The notes below the pieces were generated by a model that worked only from the letters and a program-made list of their open reading frames with translations, had not been told where the DNA came from and ran no database searches. Below are positions 46,108 through 55,906 of a DNA stretch of 64,000 bases, piece after piece (position 1 is the stretch's first letter; each line of letters begins with the position of its first letter). Origin of the DNA: an uncultured SAR86 cluster bacterium (GTDB lineage Bacteria > Pseudomonadota > Gammaproteobacteria > Magnimaribacterales > Magnimaribacteraceae); assembly GCA_902542325.1 (NCBI GenBank), contig CACBUE010000002.1:64057-128056 (forward strand), given 5' to 3'. The position numbers and the translations under genes were made by a program.

Positions 46108-47694
46108 ATGAGTACAGTAGTAGAATCACACGACCACGGACATCACGGTCCGGCAAAAGGCCTTTCTAGATGGCTTTTTACAACAAATCATAAAGACATA
46201 GGTACTTTGTATTTATGGTTTAGCTTTATTATGCTCTTTATCGGCGGTGCTATGGCAATGGTAATAAGAGCTGAGCTTTTTCAACCAGGACTTCAGATAG
46301 TTCAGCCTGAATTCTTTAATCAGATGACCACTAACCATGGTCTGATAATGGTTTTTGGCGTGATCATGCCAGCTTTTGTAGGACTCGCTAATTGGATGTT
46401 GCCTATGCAGATAGGAGCACCTGATATGGCTTTACCAAGATTAAACAACTTGAGTTTTTGGTTGTTACCAATGGCTTTCGGTATATTAATTTCAACCTTG
46501 TTTATGCCTGAAGGTGGACCCAACTTTGGATGGACTTTCTATGCACCTCTTTCAACAACCTATGCTCCCTCTACTGTTAACTTTTTTATTTTTTCAGTTC
46601 ACATAATGGGAGTGTCATCGATATTAGGCTCTATAAACATCATTACTACTATCTTTAATATGAGAGCGCCTGGAATGACTTTAATGAAAATGCCTCTTTT
46701 TGTTTGGAGTTGGTTAATAACAGCTTATTTGCTAATTGCAGTGATGCCTGTTTTAGCAGGTGTTGTAACCATGATGTTGATGGATATAAATTTTGGTACA
46801 AGTTTCTTCAATGCTGCCGGCGGTGGTGATCCAGTTTTATTTCAACATGTCTTTTGGTTCTTTGGTCATCCAGAAGTCTATATCATGATCTTACCAGCTT
46901 TCGGTATTGTTTCTCATATCATTGAGACCTTCTCTAGAAAGCCAATTTTTGGATATTCTTCTATGGTTTACGCTATGGCTTCAATAGCCATTTTATCTTT
47001 CGTTGTCTGGGCTCACCATATGTTTACAGTCGGTATGCCTCTAGCAGGAGAGTTATTCTTCATGTACTCAACAATGCTAATTGCTATTCCTACCGGTGTG
47101 AAAGTTTTCAATTGGGTTGCAACGATGTTTAGAGGCTCAATTACCTTCGAGACGCCAATGTTATTCTCCATTGCTTTTGTGGCTTTATTTACAATTGGCG
47201 GATTCTCAGGATTAATGCTTGCAATAGTACCTGCAGATTTCCAGTATCATGATACTTACTTTGTGGTAGCGCACTTTCACTATGTGCTAGTGCCGGGAGC
47301 ACTATTTGGAATAATAGCTGCTGCATACTATTGGCTGCCTAAGTGGACAGGAAATATGTACGACGAGACTCTTGGAAAATTACATTTTTGGTTAACATTT
47401 ATATCCGTAAATGTTACTTTCTTCCCAATGCATTTTGTCGGATTAGCTGGAATGCCTAGACGATATCCTGATTATGCACTGCAGTTTGCAGACTTCAATG
47501 CTTTAATAAGCGTTGGTGCCTTTATGTTTGGCTTAACTCAGCTTTTATTCTTATTTATTGTTATTAAAACAATTAGATCAGGCAAACAAGCTAAGCCGGA
47601 GGTTTGGGAAGGTGCAGGAGATTTAGGTCTGGAGTGGACGTTAACTTCACCTCCTCCTTATCACTCGTTTACAATTCAACCGCAAGTAAAATAG
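46108..47694 (+). CDS. coxA: Cytochrome c oxidase subunit I
   Basis: FWFFGHPEVYIMILPAFG, VWAHHMFTVG, YFVVAHFHYVL. Confidence 0.99.
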   Translation: MSTVVESHDHGHHGPAKGLSRWLFTTNHKDIGTLYLWFSFIMLFIGGAMAMVIRAELFQPGLQIVQPEFFNQMTTNHGLIMVFGVIMPAFVGLANWMLPMQIGAPDMALPRLNNLSFWLLPMAFGILISTLFMPEGGPNFGWTFYAPLSTTYAPSTVNFFIFSVHIMGVSSILGSINIITTIFNMRAPGMTLMKMPLFVWSWLITAYLLIAVMPVLAGVVTMMLMDINFGTSFFNAAGGGDPVLFQHVFWFFGHPEVYIMILPAFGIVSHIIETFSRKPIFGYSSMVYAMASIAILSFVVWAHHMFTVGMPLAGELFFMYSTMLIAIPTGVKVFNWVATMFRGSITFETPMLFSIAFVALFTIGGFSGLMLAIVPADFQYHDTYFVVAHFHYVLVPGALFGIIAAAYYWLPKWTGNMYDETLGKLHFWLTFISVNVTFFPMHFVGLAGMPRRYPDYALQFADFNALISVGAFMFGLTQLLFLFIVIKTIRSGKQAKPEVWEGAGDLGLEWTLTSPPPYHSFTIQPQVK

Positions 47695-47695
47695 T

Positions 47696-48244
47696 TTGGA
47701 AGCAACAAAAACATTACGTAATCTAATAGGTATCGTCGTAGGTATGTTTGCCTTCGGTTGGCTGCTCGTCCCCATGTATGACGTGTTTTGTGAGATTACT
47801 GGATTGAATGGAAAGGTAACTGGCCCGAGTTCTTTGAGTCAAGAATCACTTGCAATCACTGAACAGAGAGAACTCCTAGTTCAGTTTATGACACATAATA
47901 ACGAATCAATGCCTTGGTTCTTTGATTCAGAAAAATCTCAGATGAGGGTCATTACTGGAAATCAATATGAAGCTACTTTTGTTTTCCACAACACAACAGC
48001 AAAAGAGATGGTTGGACAGGTAATTCCTAGTGTTTCACCGGGTAGAGGTGCGGAATATTTCCATAAGACTGAATGTTTTTGTTTTGAGAGACAAGTCTTA
48101 GCTGCAGGAGAAAGAATCGAACTGCCTGTAAGGTTTATAATCGATCCTGCCCTGCCTGAAGAAATTGGATCTCTAAGTCTTGGCTACACACTATTTGATA
48201 TAACAGACAGAGTACAACCGGAAAAAGAAATAGCTAAATTATAA
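47696..48244 (+). CDS. ctaG: Cytochrome c oxidase assembly protein CtaG/Cox11
   Basis: GWLLVPMYDVFCEITGLNGK; FHKTECFCFERQVLAAGE; TTG start. Confidence 0.95.
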   Translation: MEATKTLRNLIGIVVGMFAFGWLLVPMYDVFCEITGLNGKVTGPSSLSQESLAITEQRELLVQFMTHNNESMPWFFDSEKSQMRVITGNQYEATFVFHNTTAKEMVGQVIPSVSPGRGAEYFHKTECFCFERQVLAAGERIELPVRFIIDPALPEEIGSLSLGYTLFDITDRVQPEKEIAKL

Positions 48245-48256
48245 AAAGGGGAGATT

Positions 48257-49171
48257 ATGTCACAACAAGCTTATTACGTACCTGAATCTAGCAAGTTACC
48301 TTTTGCGATGGCTATAAGCCTGCTTGTATTCATCATTGGTGCAGCGAAGACAGTTATAGATGCCGGAACTGAATCCAACTCCTACATGATACTGCTTCTT
48401 TCATTCGCGATGATATGGGTAACGATGTATTTTTGGTTTAAACAGACGATTATTGAAAATCAAGCTGGGTTAAATAATCCTATGCTCAAGGATTCATATG
48501 TATATGGAATGGCTTGGTTTATTTTTTCAGAGGTAATGTTCTTCTTTGCTTTCTTCTTTGCTTTGGCTTACATAAGAAATTTTGCCGTTCCATGGTTGGG
48601 AGGCGAAGGAGAAAAGGGTCTTGCGAACATGTTATGGCCAGGATTTGAAGCAAATTGGCCTTTGATGATAACCCCTGATCAGGCAGTATTTGCTGGGCCT
48701 GAGAAGGATATGTCTCTCGCTACTGCATACGCCTCAGGCGGTTTAGGGGGTGTTTTAGGATGGTTACCATTATGGAATACAGTACTTTTATTAACTTCAA
48801 GTCTGACAGTTCATATAGCCCATTTAGGACTTAAAAACGGAAATAGGAAACAATTTAATCTCTGGCTTGGTGCAACTTTAGTTCTTGGCTATGCTTTCGT
48901 AGTAGTACAAGGCATTGAGTATTATGAGGCATATACCCATTACGGATTAACACTTAACACTGGTATTTATGGAACCACGTTCTTCATGCTCACAGGCTTT
49001 CATGGTTTTCACGTATGTCTTGGCGCTATAATTTTGACCATAATGCTTTTTAGGAGTTTGAAAGGACACTTTTCTTCTGATGATCATTTCGGTTTTGAGG
49101 CCGGATCATGGTACTGGCACTTTGTAGACGTTGTTTGGGTTTGCCTAGTCGCTTTTGTATACGTAATGTAA
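48257..49171 (+). CDS. coxC: Cytochrome c oxidase subunit III
   Basis: FFMLTGFHGFHVCLGAIIL; SWYWHFVDVVWVCLVAFVYV. Confidence 0.97.
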   Translation: MSQQAYYVPESSKLPFAMAISLLVFIIGAAKTVIDAGTESNSYMILLLSFAMIWVTMYFWFKQTIIENQAGLNNPMLKDSYVYGMAWFIFSEVMFFFAFFFALAYIRNFAVPWLGGEGEKGLANMLWPGFEANWPLMITPDQAVFAGPEKDMSLATAYASGGLGGVLGWLPLWNTVLLLTSSLTVHIAHLGLKNGNRKQFNLWLGATLVLGYAFVVVQGIEYYEAYTHYGLTLNTGIYGTTFFMLTGFHGFHVCLGAIILTIMLFRSLKGHFSSDDHFGFEAGSWYWHFVDVVWVCLVAFVYVM

Positions 49172-49175
49172 AACG

Positions 49176-49373
49176 TTAAACACCAGGCCCAATTTGCCCA
49201 GTAATAAAACCATAAACTAGAGTTATAAATAGAACTACAGCAATAGAAACTCTGACGCCCAAGCTATGAACGGTTCTTTTGGAAGACCCTCCATCTTTTA
49301 TTAGAAAGAAGGCACCTCTAAATAGACTAATAAACATAGCTACGATTAGGAATAATATAAAGTATTTGATCAT
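49176..49373 (-). CDS. DUF2909-type twin-transmembrane protein
   Basis: MIKYFILFLIVAMFISLFRGAFFLIKDGGSSKRTVHSLGVRVSIAVVLFITLVYGFITGQI; position between coxC and surf1. Confidence 0.75.
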   Translation of the reverse strand: MIKYFILFLIVAMFISLFRGAFFLIKDGGSSKRTVHSLGVRVSIAVVLFITLVYGFITGQIGPGV

Positions 49374-49415
49374 CTGAGAGGACGTGAATTATACACCTAG
49401 GATGATAAAAAAAAT

Positions 49416-50114
49416 ATGAGTAAATTTAGTCCAGGAAAATTAATGACTGCCTTTGTAGTGTTTTTTTTCCCTATCTTGATCTACTTGGGCTCATGGCAAG
49501 TAATGAGAGGGCTAGAAAAAAAAGACATAGTTAGTCAACATTATGAAAATAAATCTTTACCAGTTATCAGCGAACAAGAAATGACTACATTGAATTCTGA
49601 AAACCTTATTTATAGATCAGTGAGTCTTGAAGGAGAATATCGACCAGAGTCTTATATATTGGACAACAGGCTTTACAGGCAAGAAGCAGGTTATGAGATT
49701 TTTACAGCTTTTGAAACATCTGAAAACAATCTTTTTCTTGTGAACAGAGGATGGGTTTCAAAAGAAGATTTCAATTACGAGGAAGGAACCGAGACATATC
49801 AAGAAAAGGTGTCTATTCAAGGAGTTCTTTCTCCATTCAAGAGATTTGGATTAAATTTAGTTAATCAAACATACCTTGACGACTGGCCCAAGTTAGTCCA
49901 GCAGGTGGATTATGAAACTACAAAAAATGACATAAGTGATTCTATAAATAAATCAGTTATTCAATTATCTGCTGCATCAATCGGCGCCTTTGAGCCAATC
50001 TGGAAGCCAGTTGATTTAAAACCATCCAGACACTTTGGATATGCCCTGCAATGGTTCGGTTTGGCATTGGTTTTAATATGTTCATATTTTTATTATGGAT
50101 ATAAGAAGGATTAA
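49416..50114 (+). CDS. SURF1 family cytochrome oxidase biogenesis protein
   Basis: FFPILIYLGSWQVMRGLEKK; LVNRGWVSKEDF; GYALQWFGLALVLI. Confidence 0.92.
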   Translation: MSKFSPGKLMTAFVVFFFPILIYLGSWQVMRGLEKKDIVSQHYENKSLPVISEQEMTTLNSENLIYRSVSLEGEYRPESYILDNRLYRQEAGYEIFTAFETSENNLFLVNRGWVSKEDFNYEEGTETYQEKVSIQGVLSPFKRFGLNLVNQTYLDDWPKLVQQVDYETTKNDISDSINKSVIQLSAASIGAFEPIWKPVDLKPSRHFGYALQWFGLALVLICSYFYYGYKKD

Positions 50115-50116
50115 AT

Positions 50117-50701
50117 ATGATCATTAGCAAACAAAATTCCGGAAGAATAGTTGCATCTTTAATTTTTCTTACACCTATTATTGTTCTTTTTGCCAGTTCA
50201 GCTTTGTTCTACAGTGGATATTCTCCTCAAGGCACTATCAATAAAGGTACATTACTTGATGATCCCATTCAGTTAAGTGGGCTAAAGCTTGATGTTGATT
50301 CAGGTCCTTTGAAAGATGAGTTTCCGGGGAAATGGTCAATCGTACAATTTGTTTCAGGAGACTGTTTAGAAAAATGTTGGGATACGCTGTATTCTTCGAG
50401 ACAAATTAACATAAGACTTGCTAAGAATAGCGATAGAGTTGTCAGATATCTTATAAATGTAGATACCAATAATTTGTCCAGCCAATCTATTGAAAAGATT
50501 TCTGAAGAATATCCTTCACTATTTATCGGAACAATTCAGTCAGAGCTGTTACCTTTGTCGGTTTCAGAAAAATTACAAGACTCTCCTTATGTCTTATTTG
50601 ATCCTTTAGGGAATGGGATATTAATTTATGACTCCACTTTGCCCAGTGGCGAATTATTAGAAGATATTAAGAAAGTCCTTCAAAACTCAAAAATAGGATA
50701 A
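50117..50701 (+). CDS. Membrane-anchored thioredoxin/SCO-like protein of the cox cluster, uncharacterised
   Basis: N-terminal TM, KWSIVQFVSGDCLEKCWDTLYSSRQI with CxxxC motif. Confidence 0.6.
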   Translation: MIISKQNSGRIVASLIFLTPIIVLFASSALFYSGYSPQGTINKGTLLDDPIQLSGLKLDVDSGPLKDEFPGKWSIVQFVSGDCLEKCWDTLYSSRQINIRLAKNSDRVVRYLINVDTNNLSSQSIEKISEEYPSLFIGTIQSELLPLSVSEKLQDSPYVLFDPLGNGILIYDSTLPSGELLEDIKKVLQNSKIG

Positions 50702-50703
50702 CA

Positions 50704-51681
50704 ATGGAACGAATAAAAACACTTTCACTATGGTCGGGTATTCTCGGTTTTGTCGTAGTTGCACTTGGAGCTTGGACTAGACTTGCTGATGCTGGACTAG
50801 GATGTCCTGACTGGCCCGGTTGTTACGGTTTTGTAACCATCCCAGTTAGCCCTGAAGAGATTAACATTGCAAATGCAAAATTTCCAGACACTCCCTATGA
50901 GGTAGCTAAAGCTATCCCCGAAGTAGTCCATAGATATTTTGCTGCAGCACTAGGTTTCATGATTCTATGTATTGCATTTCTAGCTTTTCGATATAAAGAT
51001 TTACCTTCGGATGTAAGAAAGTTAAGTTTCTTCTTAATCGCTTGGGTGATTATGCAAGGAACTTTTGGTTATTGGACAGTTAGTCTAAAGTTATGGCCAC
51101 AAGTTGTAACGACACATCTTATGTCAGGTTTCTTAACTACCGGACTTCTATGGTTACTGTATTTCAAAACAAAGGATCGTCTACACAATAGAACAAAATG
51201 GAATTTTGGGGCAACCACAAAGAAGTTATTCAATGTCTCTATCGCATTAGTGGCAATTCAGATATTTTTAGGAGCTTGGACTAGCACAAATTATGCTTCT
51301 TATTCATGTGTAGACTTCCCTTTATGTCAAGGACAGGTCCTGCCTGAATCAAATTTCAAAGAAGGATTTAATTTTTTTCAAAGCATCGGCCCAAATTATC
51401 TAGGAGGACAACTAGATCATGAGTCTAGAGTAGCAATTCACATTACACATAGATTTGGAGCAGTCATAGTTACAGCTTTCCTCTTATTTCTAAGTTATCA
51501 CTTGTATGTAAGGAGGTTCGCTCTTTTATCGGTTGGGCTCATAAGCTTTTTAACTCTTCAAGTATTGCTTGGAATTTCAAATGTTATTTTCGCATTGCCA
51601 CTATTAATAGCTGTAGGTCATAACTTAGGTGGGTTATTATTGATTACTTATCTGGGAGTCCTACGACTTAGAGAAACATAA
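50704..51681 (+). CDS. ctaA: Heme A synthase (COX15/CtaA)
   Basis: GAWTRLADAGLGCPDWPGCYG; EVVHRYFAAALGF; GAWTSTNYASYSC. Confidence 0.96.
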   Translation: MERIKTLSLWSGILGFVVVALGAWTRLADAGLGCPDWPGCYGFVTIPVSPEEINIANAKFPDTPYEVAKAIPEVVHRYFAAALGFMILCIAFLAFRYKDLPSDVRKLSFFLIAWVIMQGTFGYWTVSLKLWPQVVTTHLMSGFLTTGLLWLLYFKTKDRLHNRTKWNFGATTKKLFNVSIALVAIQIFLGAWTSTNYASYSCVDFPLCQGQVLPESNFKEGFNFFQSIGPNYLGGQLDHESRVAIHITHRFGAVIVTAFLLFLSYHLYVRRFALLSVGLISFLTLQVLLGISNVIFALPLLIAVGHNLGGLLLITYLGVLRLRET

Positions 51682-51684
51682 TTT

Positions 51685-52560
51685 ATGACGGGAGTTTTAT
51701 CAAATTGGAGAGGCTATCTAGAGCTGACCAAGCCAGGCGTGCAAGCACTTTTGTTTGTATCTTGTGCAAGTGGGATGCTCATCGGATCGGATTTTAATCC
51801 TCCAATAGAAGTATTCTTTTTTGGATTGATTGGAATAAGCTTCTTGGCTGCATCATCCGCTGTAATAAATCATTTTTTTGATAAGCAAATTGATTCGAAG
51901 ATGATTCGAACCTCTGAAAGACCATTAGTAATGGGTGATATTACAGATAAGGCGGCCATAAGTTTTTCTATCGTTTTATATGTAGTTGGTGCATTAATGC
52001 TTTTATATTTCACCAATTTCCTCACATGGATCCTGACAACTCTGACTTTTATATTTTATGGGTTTATTTATACAAAATATCTTAAATTCATGACAAGCCA
52101 AAACATTGTTATAGGAGGTCTTGCCGGCGCGATGCCACCATTACTCGGATGGACTGCAATCTCCAACACGATAGAGCCAAATGCATTACTACTTGTTCTT
52201 ATAATTATGGTTTGGACTCCTCCCCATTTCTGGGCCTTGGCTGTCTATAGAGTTGATGATTATGCTGATGCGGAGGTTCCTATGTTGCCTGTGCAAAAAG
52301 GAGTTCCTTTCACAAAACAACACATACTTCTTTATACCGTACTTCTTATCGTTGCCACTATGCTTCCATATACTGTTCAGATGTTTGGTGAAATCTATTT
52401 GATTTCAGCACTTATACTAGGACTAATTTTTTTAGCTTATTCCTTCAGGCTATATAGAGATGATACGAATGCTCTTGCGATGCCTACCTTTGCTTATTCC
52501 ATATTTTATTTGGCTGCTTTATTCGCAGCGATGCTAATCGATCATTATATTTACCTATGA
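51685..52560 (+). CDS. ctaB: Protoheme IX farnesyltransferase
   Basis: YLELTKPGVQALLFVS; AVINHFFDKQIDSKMIRTSERPL; VWTPPHFWALAVYRVDDYADAEVPMLPVQKG. Confidence 0.97.
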   Translation: MTGVLSNWRGYLELTKPGVQALLFVSCASGMLIGSDFNPPIEVFFFGLIGISFLAASSAVINHFFDKQIDSKMIRTSERPLVMGDITDKAAISFSIVLYVVGALMLLYFTNFLTWILTTLTFIFYGFIYTKYLKFMTSQNIVIGGLAGAMPPLLGWTAISNTIEPNALLLVLIIMVWTPPHFWALAVYRVDDYADAEVPMLPVQKGVPFTKQHILLYTVLLIVATMLPYTVQMFGEIYLISALILGLIFLAYSFRLYRDDTNALAMPTFAYSIFYLAALFAAMLIDHYIYL

Positions 52561-53183
52561 GTAGAGGAATATTTATAACCGTTGCTAGCTGTCTCGGATT
52601 GATAGCATTAATATTAGCTTTATTCTTATCTAGATTTTATACACCAAGAGAGCTGACTCAGGACGAATACAAAATGCTGGGGGCATATTTCATAGATCCA
52701 CCAAGACAACTCACAGAATTTCAGTTAGTCGATGATAGGGGCGCAACTTTTCTGCCTGAACAATTTAAGAATAAATGGAATATTCTTTTTTTTGGTTTTA
52801 CTTTTTGTCCTGATATTTGCCCACTAACTATGAAACAAATGTCTGATGTAAAAGAATCATTAGGCGATAATGCGGAGAAAATAAGAATCTTTCTTGTCTC
52901 GGTTGATCCAGATCGGGATAAACCTGAGAACTTGAGAGTTTATCTTGATAATTTTGATAGTGACTTTATTGGCCTTACTGGCGAGATTGATCAGATTTAT
53001 AGGTTTTCAACTCAAGTAAATGCCCCTTTTTTTCCAGTAGTTAATAATCCTGAGCCTAACTATACAGTAGACCATTCAGGAGGCTTAGTCTTGATCAGTC
53101 CTGATGCTAAATATGCCGGTTTTTTTAGAGCTCCGCATGACACAGACAAGATAATAAAAGCTCTTGTTTCTGTCCTGAATTAA
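52557..53183 (+). CDS. SCO1/SenC copper chaperone family protein
   Basis: NILFFGFTFCPDICPLTMKQM; VSVDPDRDKPENLRVYL. Confidence 0.93.
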   Translation: MSRGIFITVASCLGLIALILALFLSRFYTPRELTQDEYKMLGAYFIDPPRQLTEFQLVDDRGATFLPEQFKNKWNILFFGFTFCPDICPLTMKQMSDVKESLGDNAEKIRIFLVSVDPDRDKPENLRVYLDNFDSDFIGLTGEIDQIYRFSTQVNAPFFPVVNNPEPNYTVDHSGGLVLISPDAKYAGFFRAPHDTDKIIKALVSVLN

Positions 53184-53204
53184 ATTTATATTGCGTAATC
53201 CAAT

Positions 53205-53483
53205 ATGAACTTGAAGCAAAAACTTGGATTTATCCTTGGATTACTTTTTGTAATCGGCATATCAGCTGATCCAATTTTCCATTCCTTCGAAGAAGATGAA
53301 CATCATCATGAAGTTCATGAGTCTTCTGACTGCCAGGTTTGCGAGTCAGAATCTTTCAAAGCATTTGCTCTTAGGGTTAATGAAGAGCATGCCCTAGTTA
53401 CAAATATTTCTATCAACTCAGAAGAAGATCATGTTGCTCATTTTTCTTCAGATTTTAGTGCGAGGGCACCACCAAACTCTTAA
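53205..53483 (+). CDS. Small His-rich secreted protein
   Basis: Signal peptide then HSFEEDEHHHEVHESSDCQVCESES; C-term SARAPPNS. Confidence 0.65.
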   Translation: MNLKQKLGFILGLLFVIGISADPIFHSFEEDEHHHEVHESSDCQVCESESFKAFALRVNEEHALVTNISINSEEDHVAHFSSDFSARAPPNS

Positions 53484-53526
53484 GTTTATTTAAAACATAT
53501 TTTTTAATTTAAATTTAGGAGAAAAC

Positions 53527-55776
53527 ATGAAAGTTTCCTTTTATATGCTCATGGCGATGAGCTTAACAGTAACGCAAATAAATGCCGATGAACCGACACC
53601 TCTTGATACAGAGAAAGTAGACGAAGTCGTAGTTACTTCTTCAATACTTAATACAAGCAGGATATTAAATCCTCTATATGTTATCGATGGCGATGAAATA
53701 AAAGATGACGCAACTACTTCACTAGGTGAAGCAGTTGATAGTTACTTAGGTGTTTCAATTGCCGATTATGGTGCCGCAGTTGGTCAGCCTTCCATAAGAG
53801 GTATGTCTGGACCTCGAGTGAAAATTCTAAAAAATGGAATGGTAAATAGAGATGTCTCAGGACTTGGTGTAGATCACTTAAATGATGTTGATTTACATGA
53901 CATCGAACAAATTGAAATCATCAAAGGACCATCCTCTTTACTTTATGCCAATGGAACCATTGGTGGAATTATCAATGTTGTAAACAATACCATTGCTAGG
54001 GAGGATTTTGATGGTCAAGAAGTTAATGCAGGATTGGAAACTCAATCCGCAAACGATGGTGATATTCAAGAGTTCAATTACAAAAATCTTCTAGGCGGAT
54101 GGCTTAATTTTAGTCTGGGCTATAAAAATACCGAATTAGGCAATTTTGATATACCTTATGGGGCTGTAGTTCACGAAGAAGAAGATCATGGTGATGATGA
54201 TCACGATGAGCATGAAGAAGAAGCTCTTTCTTATGTTGAAAACTCTGATTTTGCTTCTGAAGCAAAGCAATTCGGTGTTTCAAGAACAGGAGAATGGGGA
54301 TATTTCGGAATGAGTTATGAAAATTTAGAGAGCTTATATGGAATACCTTTTCACGGAGACGAGCACGGAGATGAGCACGGAGACGAGCACGGAGACGATG
54401 ATCACGATGATGAGCACGGAGACGATGATGATGAGCACGGAGATGAGCACGAAGGAGAGAGAATTTTCTCTACTACTGACCAAACGAGCTATAACTTAGC
54501 CGGCTTATACAATATTAATGGAGGTTTAATTAATTCTATAAGCTATAACTGGAGAGACACAGAGTACTCATTAACAGAAGGTCATGCAGAAGAGGAAGGT
54601 CATGATGATCATGAAGAAGAAGAGCATGAAGAACATGCACCAACTGTCTTTACAAATGATGCAACTGAATACGGCGCTATCTTTGATCTATCTTCAGACT
54701 CATTTACTCAAAAAGTAGCATTAAATTTCGTTGATGAAGATTCCGCAATTGTTGGTGAAGAAGCTTTTATGAACCCTGCTAATAGTGAAGAGTTCACTAT
54801 TGGTTATTTTGTCAGTACAGACTTTGACCTATTTTATCTTGATGCAGGTTTTAGACTTGACCAAATAGAGAGGACTGGAAGTGTCACCGATGAAGATCAT
54901 GGAGATATCGACTACTATAAGGTAGATGATGACACTAATAGTTTCGCTCTTACTCTCGGCAGAGATATAAGTGACAGTCTGGATATAAGCGTAGGTTTTG
55001 CTAGCGTTGAAAGATTGCCTTCAGTAATTGAGCTTTTCATGAATGGTCCACATATGGCAACTGGAAGACTTGAAACTGGTAATCCAAACCTTCAAAGCGA
55101 AACATCGGATAATTTTGATATAACATTAAACTTTGATAATGGTAATTTTTACGCATCAGCCAGTTACTACATAAATGACGTAGATAATTACATAGCACTG
55201 CAAGACGAGCTCGATGATCATGACGAACACGGAGATGACGACCATGGCGATGATGATCATGACGAACACGGAGATGACGACCATGGCGATGATGATCATG
55301 CAGCACATGCTAATTTGATTCACGCTAATTACATTCAAGAAGACGCAGAATTCAAAGGTTATGAATTTGAGATCGGAACAACTGTGAGCTTAGGATCCGG
55401 TGATTTAACATTCTCTTTTGGAAGAGATGATGTCACTGCTGAATTTTCTGATGGACATAATGTACCTAGAATAAATCCCGCAAGAAATATCTATTCTTTG
55501 ACTTATGTTGAAAACGATTGGGTTTTCAAAATGAGCTTGAAAGATGTTGATGAGCAAGACGAAATAGGTGAGGGAGAGACTGTTACTGAATCCTATCAAT
55601 TGCTAAATGCCAGATTAACAAAAACCTATGATCTACCTGGTTCAGCTGAATTAAAAGTTTCTATCTTTGGTAGCAATTTGCAGGATGAGGTTGCAAGAAA
55701 TCATTCATCATTTGTTAAGAATGAAGTGCCTCTAGCTGGTAGAAATTATGGTGCTAAATTTAACTACAAATTTTAG
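53527..55776 (+). CDS. TonB-dependent outer membrane receptor with His/Asp/Glu-rich loops (ZnuD-like)
   Basis: Plug domain VDEVVVTSSILN...PSIRGMSGPRVKILKNGM...IEIIKGPSSLLYANGTIGGIINVV; His-rich loops HGDEHGDEHGDDDHDDEHGDDDDEHG. Confidence 0.92.
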   Translation: MKVSFYMLMAMSLTVTQINADEPTPLDTEKVDEVVVTSSILNTSRILNPLYVIDGDEIKDDATTSLGEAVDSYLGVSIADYGAAVGQPSIRGMSGPRVKILKNGMVNRDVSGLGVDHLNDVDLHDIEQIEIIKGPSSLLYANGTIGGIINVVNNTIAREDFDGQEVNAGLETQSANDGDIQEFNYKNLLGGWLNFSLGYKNTELGNFDIPYGAVVHEEEDHGDDDHDEHEEEALSYVENSDFASEAKQFGVSRTGEWGYFGMSYENLESLYGIPFHGDEHGDEHGDEHGDDDHDDEHGDDDDEHGDEHEGERIFSTTDQTSYNLAGLYNINGGLINSISYNWRDTEYSLTEGHAEEEGHDDHEEEEHEEHAPTVFTNDATEYGAIFDLSSDSFTQKVALNFVDEDSAIVGEEAFMNPANSEEFTIGYFVSTDFDLFYLDAGFRLDQIERTGSVTDEDHGDIDYYKVDDDTNSFALTLGRDISDSLDISVGFASVERLPSVIELFMNGPHMATGRLETGNPNLQSETSDNFDITLNFDNGNFYASASYYINDVDNYIALQDELDDHDEHGDDDHGDDDHDEHGDDDHGDDDHAAHANLIHANYIQEDAEFKGYEFEIGTTVSLGSGDLTFSFGRDDVTAEFSDGHNVPRINPARNIYSLTYVENDWVFKMSLKDVDEQDEIGEGETVTESYQLLNARLTKTYDLPGSAELKVSIFGSNLQDEVARNHSSFVKNEVPLAGRNYGAKFNYKF
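54352..54453 (+). repeat. Degenerate 12-bp (CACGGAGAYGAG) tandem repeat encoding HGDE/HGDD
   Basis: Seen directly; expanded in multiples of 3. Confidence 0.85.
55222..55299 (+). repeat. Perfect 39-bp tandem duplication encoding DEHGDDDHGDDDH x2
   Basis: GACGAACACGGAGATGACGACCATGGCGATGATGATCAT repeated twice. Confidence 0.9.
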
Positions 55777-55825
55777 TTAGAAGAACTTTTACAAGGCTAG
55801 CTTTTTGTACTAGAGGCATTACAGT

Positions 55826-55863
55826 AAAAAGGGTCAAGATACGAATCTTGACCCTTTTTTTAA
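55826..55863 (+). terminator. Rho-independent terminator downstream of the TonB receptor
   Basis: AAAAAGGGTCAAGAT-ACGA-ATCTTGACCCTTTTT + T run, 15-bp perfect stem. Confidence 0.92.
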
Positions 55864-55906
55864 AAAAATAATATAATGATTTAAAGGAATATATAAGGAG
55901 AAAACT

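Noticed and set aside
54352-54453. CRISPR-like regular short repeats
   Set aside because: Units are contiguous in-frame codon repeats without spacers inside a clear receptor gene
55037-55338. Minus-strand ORFs with repeats (MLHDHHRHGRHLRVRHDHHRHGRHLRV; MNVISVNQISMCCMIIIAMVVISVFVMIIIAMVVISV)
   Set aside because: Antisense shadows of the His/Asp repeat in the TonB receptor, with no independent coding support
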